This document shows positions 15,750-22,396 of a stretch of 40,207 nucleotides of DNA, piece by piece. The DNA comes from Clostridiales bacterium (GTDB lineage: Bacteria > Bacillota > Clostridia > Christensenellales > UBA1750). Where the stretch lies: positions 1-40,207 of the forward strand of contig SVHB01000015.1 of assembly GCA_015056005.1 (NCBI GenBank), read 5' to 3'. A program made the position numbers and the translations under genes. Each line of letters opens with the position of its first letter. The stretch's first letter is position 1. The notes below the pieces were generated by a model, which saw only the letters and a program-made list of their open reading frames with translations, was not told where the DNA came from and did no database searches.

Positions 15750-17146
15750 CCCAGCTTCACCTTCACTTTCAGTTGAGGGCCGCCGTCGCTGACGCGGACC
15801 CATTCCTTGTAACCCTTACCGCAGCTGCCCGAGCCGATAACGGTAAAATCATCGGAAACCATGGAAATGGATTTGAGCAGATCGGGAACATAGCCGCTCA
15901 TGACCACGGGAGAAACATAGTTATCGGTAAGCTTGCCGTCAACTATCTCGATGCCGTATTCTGCAACGCACTGGATAGCCCAGTTTTTGGGGTCTTCCAT
16001 GCCGTTGTTGGTCTCAAAGAGCATGTAGCCGTGCTTTATGGAAGCTATCATATCCTCAAGCTTGTCGCTGCCCTTTTCAAAGAAGGTGTTAGTCATCCTT
16101 GAATAAGCCTTGCGCCTTGTGGACTCGCGCCTGCCGTTGCCCGTGGGAGCAAGTCCCAGCTGGGTCGCGGAAGCAAGATCGGAAATACCGGTCACAAGTA
16201 TGCCGTCCTTGATGATCTGAGTATCGCCAGCAAGCACGCCGTCATCATCAAAGAAATAAGAGGCAGCGCTCACCACCGCTGCAGCGCCGTCGCGCATGGA
16301 GCAGATGGGAGAGGCAACATAATCGCCCACAAACTGCTTTGCAAGCGCCCTGTCCTTCACGAACTGATCCAGCTCAACACCGTGACCGAACGCTTCGTGC
16401 GCAATAAGGCCGGTGATGGAAGGATCGGTAATTACATCGTATACGCCGGGAGTGATGGGCTTGGCTAAGGTGAGCTTGCTCGCCTTGTTTATGAGCTTAT
16501 CGATAAGCGTGGGCAGCTTTTTTACAACATCGCCGATGTTATTGGAATATGCGCCCTCGCGAACCTGTACGACCTTGCCGTTTTCCTTGTATACGGCAAG
16601 CAAATTACCGTTGACCCAAGTGTAATTCTGGTCAAGCTCACGGTTTTTGGAGATAAACAGCTTGGAAACTTCAAGCGTGGACAACATCACAATGCCGTTT
16701 AAGACAAATTCGCTCTTTGCGTTTAAAGCTGCGCACTGCTCCTTGCAGAAATCCAGAAGCTGTTTCTGAGAAAAAGAGTCAAAATCGTTTTCTCTTGCAA
16801 AAGACTTTTTAAGCGCCTCGTCGCTTAAAAGAACTTCGTCGATGGCATCGTCCAAAAGCGCTCCAACATCAAAAGCCTTTTTGATTTTTTCAGCTAAGGC
16901 AGCGATATCGCCGGAAATATCATCCAGCGAATATTCAAAGAAATTCCTGCCGTTAGAAAGCTTTATTGCAAAACCGCATTCGGTATCCCTGCCGGAGGAA
17001 ATGTTGGAGGTATTCCTGTCCACGCGCACAGACTTCGCCTTGATGTCCGCACCGAGTACACTGACATATTCAAAGCTGCCCGAAAGCTCCTTTATAAGCG
17101 CCTTCACGATATCGCGCCTTGAATCCAAAAACTTAGAAAAACTCAT
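15746..17146 (-). CDS. tldD: TldD metalloprotease subunit
   Basis: The 466-residue catalytic subunit has the zinc motif HExxxH at His250, Glu251 and His255 (IAHEAFGHGVELD), followed by the C-terminal GSGSCGKGYKEWVRVSDGGP segment that contains the third ligand region. Together with PmbA it encloses a proteolytic chamber for small unfolded peptides. GAAGGAGAAG lies just before the ATG. The sigma-A promoter is at 17180-17208. No bacteriocin or RiPP precursor was found nearby, so general peptide turnover is the safer reading. Confidence 0.95.
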   Translation of the reverse strand: MSFSKFLDSRRDIVKALIKELSGSFEYVSVLGADIKAKSVRVDRNTSNISSGRDTECGFAIKLSNGRNFFEYSLDDISGDIAALAEKIKKAFDVGALLDDAIDEVLLSDEALKKSFARENDFDSFSQKQLLDFCKEQCAALNAKSEFVLNGIVMLSTLEVSKLFISKNRELDQNYTWVNGNLLAVYKENGKVVQVREGAYSNNIGDVVKKLPTLIDKLINKASKLTLAKPITPGVYDVITDPSITGLIAHEAFGHGVELDQFVKDRALAKQFVGDYVASPICSMRDGAAAVVSAASYFFDDDGVLAGDTQIIKDGILVTGISDLASATQLGLAPTGNGRRESTRRKAYSRMTNTFFEKGSDKLEDMIASIKHGYMLFETNNGMEDPKNWAIQCVAEYGIEIVDGKLTDNYVSPVVMSGYVPDLLKSISMVSDDFTVIGSGSCGKGYKEWVRVSDGGPQLKVKVKLG

Positions 17147-17179
17147 TGGCTTCTCCTTCTTTGTATATTTAATAAATCC

Positions 17180-17208
17180 AGTATACCATATTATTCTTAG
17201 AAATCCAA
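17180..17208 (-). promoter_or_regulatory. Promoter for tldD-pmbA-XRE
   Basis: On the minus strand TTGGAT (17203-17208), a 17-base spacer and TATACT (17180-17185), ending ~33 bases upstream of the tldD ATG. Confidence 0.65.
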
Positions 17209-17223
17209 GACATGTAAAGCGGT

Positions 17224-17312
17224 CGTGCTCAGCACGCCCGCAGTGAAATGCGGCTTTCGCCGCGTGAAGAGTGAAATGTCCCTGCGGGACGTGAAATATG
17301 CGCTTTGCGCAT
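17224..17312. repeat. Mini-hairpin array with GTGAAAT/ATTTCAC linkers
   Basis: Four short hairpins of unrelated arms are strung together: CGTGC tca GCACG (17224-17236), GCGGC tttc GCCGC (17250-17263), GTCCC tgc GGGAC (17278-17290) and ATGCGC ttt GCGCAT (17298-17312). The constant linker GTGAAAT stands at 17243, 17271 and 17291, with a partial GTGAA at 17264. The ATGCGC/GCGCAT and GTCCC units with the same linker occur again at 2877-2905 in the A/B junction. No coding frame is credible. It is the distal end of copy D when read on the minus strand. Confidence 0.78.
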
Positions 17313-17406
17313 GTTTTGATTACTTGTTAACTCCCTCAGTCGTTGACATAGCCATTACACGTTTTTTCCCTAAATCTTTATCGCCTGACCGCCCTCAAAA
17401 CAAATC

Positions 17407-17540
17407 ACGCGTTGCCCATACTTTACGGGCAACGCGTAAGCTACAGTATGAAATTACCTGATCAAAATGCCGCGGGATCCAAGGGATGCAATCCCTTGGT
17501 CGGATGGGAGTTTGAGGGAAGGCTGAAAGCCTTCCCTCAA
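17407..17540 (-). repeat. Multi-hairpin 3'-end repeat, copy D
   Basis: Read on the minus strand, copy D starts 22 bases after the stop of the fusion gene at 17563. The order is: an H2 homologue at 17512-17540 (TTGAGGGAAGGCT ttc AGCCTTCCCTCAA, arms different from the other copies); H3 at 17479-17499 (CCAAGGGAT tgc ATCCCTTGG); the CCGCGGCAT linker; the box AATTTCATACTGTAG; and H4 at 17407-17437 (ACGCGTTGCCC gtaaagtat GGGCAACGCGT). About 95 bases of unstructured sequence lead to the mini-hairpin array. Confidence 0.85.
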
Positions 17541-17562
17541 GAAAAAAACCATTCTAAAAAAA

Positions 17563-20094
17563 CTACGCAGTCACGATATTTTTTGCATCATTCAGGTTGA
17601 GCTTGGCGATCGCGTCCTCACGCATTTTATACTTGAGGATCTTGCCGGCGGCGTTCATGGGGAATTCCTTTACAAAATCGACATATCTGGGGGTCTTATG
17701 CTTTGCCATATGATCGATAACATACTTTTTGACTTCATCCTCGGTCATGGTCTCGCCCTCTTTGAGGATAACGCAGGCCATGATCTCCTCGCCGTACTGC
17801 TTGTCGGGCACGCCGATGACCTGAACATCCAGAACCTTGGGATGGGTATAGATGAAATCCTCGATCTCCTTGGGGTAAATATTCTCGCCACCGCGGATGA
17901 TCATGTCCTTTATACGGCCGGTGATCTTGTAATAGCCATCGTCGTCGCGCCTTGCAAGATCGCCTGTGTGCAGCCATCCGTCCTTATCAATGGCGGCAGC
18001 GGTAGCCTCGGGCATCTTGTAATAGCCCTTCATGATGTTATAACCGCGGGCAACGAATTCGCCGTCCACGCCGTTGGGGACCTCCTCGCCGGTTTCGGGA
18101 TCGACGATTTTGCACTCAACGCCGAAGAACGCTCTGCCTACGGTGTTTACGCGGCGCTCGATGGAATCGGTGGTAAGGCTCATGGTGCAGCCGGGGGAAG
18201 CCTCGGTCTGACCGTAAACGATAACGATCTCCTTCATGTTCATCTTGTCGATAACATCCTGCATGGTCTTGACCGGGCAGGGGCTGCCTGCCATAATGCC
18301 CGTGCGCATATGTGAAAAATCGGTCTTATCAAAATCGGGATGCGAGAGCATGGCTATGAACATTGTGGGCACGCCGTGGAAGCAGGTGATCTTTTCCTTG
18401 GTGATGCATGCAAGACCTCTGCTGGGCGAGAACGCGGGAATGGGAGACATGGTAACGCCGTGCGTCATGCAGGCGGTCATCGCAAGCACCATACCGAAGC
18501 AATGGAACATGGGCACCTGTATCATCATCCTGTCGGCGGTCGAAAGATCCATGCCGTCGCCGATGGTCTTGCCATCGTTTACAACATTGTAATGGGTCAG
18601 CATAACGCCCTTGGGGAAGCCTGTCGTGCCGGAGGTGTACTGCATGTTGCACACATCGTCCTTGTTGATGGCAGCGGCTCTGCGGTATACCTCGGATACG
18701 GGAACGCTTTCGCCCATCTTAACCGCGTCGTCCCAGGTCAGACAACCGTTTTGACGGGATTCGACTGTTATGATATTGCGCAGGAAGGGCAAACGCCTGA
18801 TGTGCAGGGGTCTTCCGGGAACGGCGCTTTCCAGTTCGGGGCAAAGCTCCTTGATTATGCCCACATAGTCGCTGTCCTTGTAGCCGTCTATCATAACAAG
18901 GGTGTGAGTGTCGCTCTGGCGCAGGAGATATTCCGCCTCGTGGATCTTGTACGCGGTGTTTACCGTAACCAGTACTGCGCCGATCTTGGTGGTCGCCCAG
19001 AAAGTGATGAACCATGCAGGAACATTGGTCGCCCAGATAGCAACATGATCGCCCGGCTTTACGCCCATGGCGATAAGGCTGCGGGCAAAATTATCAACAT
19101 CATCCCTGAACTGGGAATAGGTGCGGGTGTAATCAAGGGTCGTGTAGCGGAAAGCGTACTGATCCGGGAACTCCTCAACCATCCTGTCGAGTATCTGCGG
19201 GAAGGTAAGATCGATCAGATGCTCCTTGGGCCAGACATATTTACCTGTGCCCGCCCTGTTGTCCTGCAGCCTGCCGCGTTCAAGGCTCAACCCCGCATAA
19301 CGGCTCATATAGTTGGCATAGTGCGGGAAAACGATGCCTGCGTTCTCCAGCTCGGGCATGTAGGCCCTGACCCATTCAAAGGAAATATATCCCTCGTAAT
19401 TTATGGAACGCAGTGCGTTCATGGCATCGTCGATGGGCAGATCGCCTTCGCCCATAAGTCGATAGGAGAGCATCCCGTTTTCCATAACGGAATCCTTCAG
19501 ATGAACATATTTGATGTAAGCGCCCAGGTTTGCAACAGTCTGGCCCGGGTTTTCATTAAAGAACCTGTAAGGATGATGAATATCCCAGAGCGCGGCAACA
19601 TTGTCGCTGGGTATGGACGCCAGAAGCTCGGCAAGTCGCTTGGTATCAGCATATACGCCGTTGGTCTCAAGCAGCAGGGTAACACCAGCATCTTCCGCCA
19701 GCGGCAAAAGCTCTTCTATCGCCTTTTTTACCACCTCGTCGTCCACCTCGCCGTCGGGCGCGGCCTTTTCATCCGCCAGAACGCGGATATAGGGGGTGTG
19801 AAGGCGCTTTGCAAGCGCAATATAGTCCTTGAGGTCTTCCACCGCAGCTGCCTGAGTCAAGGGATTCTTGATGGTCATGCCCGAGGACAGGCAGGGGATC
19901 TCAAGCCTTCTACGCTTGAGATCGGCTATAGTCGCATCAATATTTGCTTCTTCAAAAGGCTTTGCGCGCACGGAGAAAATGTTTCCGCCAAGACCGCGCA
20001 TTTCGATTCCGGAAAAACCGAAGTCTTTTGCCATGGAATAAATGTCGGACCATTCAAAATCGGGACAGCCCAGGGTCGAGAATGCCAGCTTCAT
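17563..20094 (-). CDS. Fusion of a sugar-isomerase-like TIM barrel with an AMP-forming acyl-CoA ligase
   Basis: The 843-residue protein has two domains. Residues 1-~265 are an AP-endonuclease-2/xylose-isomerase-like TIM barrel. Its metal-ligand pattern is Glu143 (LLLETNG), Asp171 (WDIHHPYR), His198 (YVHLKD) and Glu240 (ISFEW). Residues ~290-843 are an ANL-superfamily acyl-CoA ligase. It has the phosphate motif YTSGTTGFPKG (~486-496), VYGQTEASP, HTGDLARRDDDGYYKITGRIKD and the catalytic-lysine region GKILKYKMRE. The frame is continuous across the linker. The ATG at 20094 has GGAGGT six bases upstream and starts at the homology. The frame also stays open upstream to 20445, but that stretch is a T-box leader. 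The substrate is unknown; a joined pathway of sugar-like isomerisation and carboxylate activation is inference. Confidence 0.9.
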   Translation of the reverse strand: MKLAFSTLGCPDFEWSDIYSMAKDFGFSGIEMRGLGGNIFSVRAKPFEEANIDATIADLKRRRLEIPCLSSGMTIKNPLTQAAAVEDLKDYIALAKRLHTPYIRVLADEKAAPDGEVDDEVVKKAIEELLPLAEDAGVTLLLETNGVYADTKRLAELLASIPSDNVAALWDIHHPYRFFNENPGQTVANLGAYIKYVHLKDSVMENGMLSYRLMGEGDLPIDDAMNALRSINYEGYISFEWVRAYMPELENAGIVFPHYANYMSRYAGLSLERGRLQDNRAGTGKYVWPKEHLIDLTFPQILDRMVEEFPDQYAFRYTTLDYTRTYSQFRDDVDNFARSLIAMGVKPGDHVAIWATNVPAWFITFWATTKIGAVLVTVNTAYKIHEAEYLLRQSDTHTLVMIDGYKDSDYVGIIKELCPELESAVPGRPLHIRRLPFLRNIITVESRQNGCLTWDDAVKMGESVPVSEVYRRAAAINKDDVCNMQYTSGTTGFPKGVMLTHYNVVNDGKTIGDGMDLSTADRMMIQVPMFHCFGMVLAMTACMTHGVTMSPIPAFSPSRGLACITKEKITCFHGVPTMFIAMLSHPDFDKTDFSHMRTGIMAGSPCPVKTMQDVIDKMNMKEIVIVYGQTEASPGCTMSLTTDSIERRVNTVGRAFFGVECKIVDPETGEEVPNGVDGEFVARGYNIMKGYYKMPEATAAAIDKDGWLHTGDLARRDDDGYYKITGRIKDMIIRGGENIYPKEIEDFIYTHPKVLDVQVIGVPDKQYGEEIMACVILKEGETMTEDEVKKYVIDHMAKHKTPRYVDFVKEFPMNAAGKILKYKMREDAIAKLNLNDAKNIVTA

Positions 20095-20128
20095 TTTGTT
20101 ACCTCCAAAATTTACTGCCGGGACGTAT

Positions 20129-20168
20129 AAAAAAGCCTTCGTCCCATGCTTTAACATGAGACGAAGGC
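20129..20168 (-). terminator. T-box terminator hairpin
   Basis: GCCTTCGTC-t-CATG and CATG-g-GACGAAGGC pair around a short AT-rich loop and are followed by TTTTTT (20129-20134). The alternative pairing of its 5' side with the T-box antiterminator is the switch. Confidence 0.93.
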
Positions 20169-20423
20169 CTGCATTTTGCAAACTTCCGCGGTACCACTCA
20201 TTTTGGCACATAGTGCCCACTCTAAGCGTCTGACAACGCCGATCCTTTATAACGGAGGAATACCCGTCCGCGCTTACCGGAACATGCGCATAATATACAA
20301 AGCAAATTCTTTCAGGCGGCCGCTCCGGGGCGAGCTGAAGATCCTTTATCTGCCGTCTTGCACCCACCGACGGCTCTCTGAAAGGCTGCGGGATCTCTTT
20401 TTCCCCATCATCGCGTTTCGATT
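20129..20423 (-). promoter_or_regulatory. T-box riboswitch leader
   Basis: Reading the minus strand from the promoter, Stem I has the GATGATGGGG start, the AGAGAG K-turn motif, and GCCGTC / GACGGC closing a distal loop GGTGGGTGCAA. The middle part (Stem II/III) is GC-rich. The antiterminator carries the T-box sequence GAGTGGTACCGCGG (RC of 20185-20198), with the NCCA-binding TGGTACC bulge. A strong terminator follows at 20129-20168. T-boxes bind uncharged tRNA and switch from termination to antitermination. The specifier codon lies in the stretch ATCTTCAGCTCG (RC of 20329-20340); UUC (Phe) and CUC (Leu) are possible readings and I could not settle it. Confidence 0.93.
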
Positions 20424-20429
20424 TATCAC

Positions 20430-20458
20430 ATGATAACACCGACAAAATAATTTGTCAA
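20430..20458 (-). promoter_or_regulatory. Sigma-A promoter of the T-box transcript
   Basis: A perfect TTGACA (20453-20458), a 17-base spacer and TATCAT (20430-20435) on the minus strand. Transcription should start near 20423. The resulting leader is about 329 bases. Confidence 0.85.
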
Positions 20459-20483
20459 CTATTTTTTGTATAACTTATGTTTT

Positions 20484-21527
20484 TTATTCAGCGGATTCGG
20501 TGAAGTTGAGCTTGCTTACGATCCTCTCGGGAACCAGCTCGTTCTGCATGACGACCAGCTTTACATATTCCTCGCCAAGGGTCTCGACGTATTCGGCATA
20601 GCCGTAATTTTCTACGTCTTCCATGGTGGCAACGATGCCCTCTGCTTCGGCAAATGCCTGAATCGCAAGATAGGTGCTTGAGTTGTTCTCAAAGGTAGTC
20701 ATGTTGCCTTCGATATACTTCTTCTCGTTTTCAAAGCCGACAGCCTGATAGTACTGATCCACGCTCATGCCGTACATTGCGGCATAATCGCTGCAGCGCT
20801 CAAGCTCCTCGCCGATGGCATGATCCATAACGATATCGGGGATCTCGGAAACGGTGGCAAGGTCAAGGATGGAAGAAACGATCTGGTTGCGCTTCTGCTT
20901 AAGCAGCCAGGAATTGATGTCTTCCTTAAGCTCTAAAACGGTAGCAAAGCCGTATTCGGAAGCGATCTCATCGGTCAGCTCGGGCAGAATGGTTTCGCCA
21001 TAGATATAGGAAACGGTGCAGGTAAAGACAGCGTCTTTGCCGGAGAGGGAATCCTCCTGATACCCCTCGGGGAAGGTCACTTCAACGTCGAAAGTCTCGC
21101 CGGGCATGTGACCTATGACCTGCTCAAGAAAATCGTCGATATACTGGGTCTCACCGATGGTGACCTCGGTACCGGCTTCGCCGGTGGAACCGCCGTCAAA
21201 AGCAACGCCGTCGATCTTGCCTTCGTAAACGATGTTGATGGTGTCGCCGTCTTCTACAGCGCGGTCGGTGATCTGCTCTACGGTCGCAGCGCCTTCAAGG
21301 ATGCTGTCGATCTGTACCTGAAGCTCTTCGTCGGTAACTTCGATGAAGCTCTTATCAAAAGGCATATTCTCATAATGGGGCAGCTCAACATAATCGGAAG
21401 CGGTAACGCCCTTGAAATAGCCGTTTTCATCAAGGAAATTGCTGTAAGAAAATTCCTCTGCGCCGCAGCCTGCCAGCATGGCGATCATCAGCACAGAGCA
21501 AATGAGAAGTTTAATGGTCTTTTTCAC
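20484..21527 (-). CDS. Trigger-factor-like FKBP-type peptidyl-prolyl isomerase lipoprotein
   Basis: The 347-residue protein begins with a lipoprotein signal peptide whose lipobox is MLAGC at about residues 17-21, so it should be anchored outside the membrane. An FKBP-type PPIase domain follows (DTINIVYEGKIDGVAFDGG to AVFTCTVSYIYG, ~residues 95-178). A trigger-factor C-terminal-like helical domain comes next (LPELTDEIASEYGF, SEIPDIVMDHAIGEELERCSDY). It lacks the N-terminal ribosome-binding domain of true trigger factor, consistent with an extracytoplasmic chaperone. The start is GTG at 21527 with AAAGGGG nine bases upstream. It lies downstream of tatD on the same strand but has its own -10-like TATAAT. 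Confidence 0.88.
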   Translation of the reverse strand: MKKTIKLLICSVLMIAMLAGCGAEEFSYSNFLDENGYFKGVTASDYVELPHYENMPFDKSFIEVTDEELQVQIDSILEGAATVEQITDRAVEDGDTINIVYEGKIDGVAFDGGSTGEAGTEVTIGETQYIDDFLEQVIGHMPGETFDVEVTFPEGYQEDSLSGKDAVFTCTVSYIYGETILPELTDEIASEYGFATVLELKEDINSWLLKQKRNQIVSSILDLATVSEIPDIVMDHAIGEELERCSDYAAMYGMSVDQYYQAVGFENEKKYIEGNMTTFENNSSTYLAIQAFAEAEGIVATMEDVENYGYAEYVETLGEEYVKLVVMQNELVPERIVSKLNFTESAE

Positions 21528-21562
21528 GTTATTGGTCCCCTTTTTAATTGATAGCGTTATAG

Positions 21563-21568
21563 ATTATA
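21563..21568 (-). promoter_or_regulatory. Possible -10 box for the PPIase lipoprotein
   Basis: A perfect TATAAT on the minus strand lies 36 bases before the GTG start. No good -35 hexamer is seen at 16-18 spacing, so this is tentative. Confidence 0.4.
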
Positions 21569-21625
21569 CACCATAAAACGCCTGAAATCATGAACAGTTT
21601 GTAAATAACCCATGGAAAATCCTGC

Positions 21626-22396
21626 TTACGTGAGCCTGAAAAACCTGTTGGCGTTTTCATATGTGCTGTAAGCAAGCTCCTCATACGATACGCCCCGCAC
21701 ATCCGCAAGCAGCCTTGCCACATGCTCAACATAGGCAGGCTCGTTTCTCCTGCCGCGCTTGGGCACGGGCGCAAGGTATGGGCAGTCGGTCTCTATCATG
21801 AGCCTGTCCTTTGGTACATTTGCTGCGACCGCCCTTAGCTTTTCCGCGTTTTTGAAGGTTACAGAGCCGGTAAAGCTGATATAAGCGCCCATAGAAACAT
21901 AGATTTCCATGGATTCCTTCGATCCTGCAAAGCAGTGCACCACCATGGGCGGCAGCTTTTTTTGATTTTTAAGTATCGATATCGTATCTCCGTGCGCCTC
22001 GCGTACATGCAGTATCGTGGGGATATCCATCCTTGCCGCAAGGTCTATCTGAGTCTCAAAAGCGCGCCTCTGGCTTTTCCGGTCGGAAAAATCATAATAA
22101 TAATCAAGCCCGATCTCGCCAAGAGCGACCGCTTTCTTTTTGACCAGCATGGTTTTGAGCCCGGTCAGCTGCTCGTCGTTAAACTCACCTGCGCTGTGCG
22201 GATGCACGCCGCAGGCTGCCCATATCCCCTCATGCTTGTTTGCAAACTCAAGGGAAGATAAGGACGATTCGATATCAGCGCCGACGCAGATACAGCGATC
22301 CACGCCGGCGGCCTTCATATTTTCAAGTATTTGATTTATGTCACCGTCAAAACGGGAGTCCGTCAGGTGAGCATGGGAATCGAAAAGCTTTGTCAT
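21626..22396 (-). CDS. tatD: TatD family metal-dependent hydrolase (DNase)
   Basis: The 256-residue TIM-barrel metallohydrolase has the HxH motif near the N-terminus (FDSHAHLTD). ALGEIGLDYYYD carries the metal-bridging Glu. HVREAHGD, VHCFAGS and ETDCPYLAPVPKRGRRNEP complete the site. TatD enzymes are 3'-exonucleases or tRNA/DNA quality-control nucleases. The ATG shares one base with the metG stop (TGATG). The metG-tatD pair is a standard Firmicutes arrangement. Confidence 0.96.
   Translation of the reverse strand: MTKLFDSHAHLTDSRFDGDINQILENMKAAGVDRCICVGADIESSLSSLEFANKHEGIWAACGVHPHSAGEFNDEQLTGLKTMLVKKKAVALGEIGLDYYYDFSDRKSQRRAFETQIDLAARMDIPTILHVREAHGDTISILKNQKKLPPMVVHCFAGSKESMEIYVSMGAYISFTGSVTFKNAEKLRAVAANVPKDRLMIETDCPYLAPVPKRGRRNEPAYVEHVARLLADVRGVSYEELAYSTYENANRFFRLT

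Noticed and set aside
18340..20130. A 596-codon plus-strand open frame opposite the isomerase/ligase fusion.
   Set aside because: It is antisense to a protein with clear motifs and runs through the T-box terminator; no family features are visible.
20095..20445. An N-terminal extension of 117 residues on the fusion protein, since the frame stays open upstream.
   Set aside because: The stretch is a complete T-box leader with its own promoter, and the GGAGGT site is placed for the ATG at 20094.
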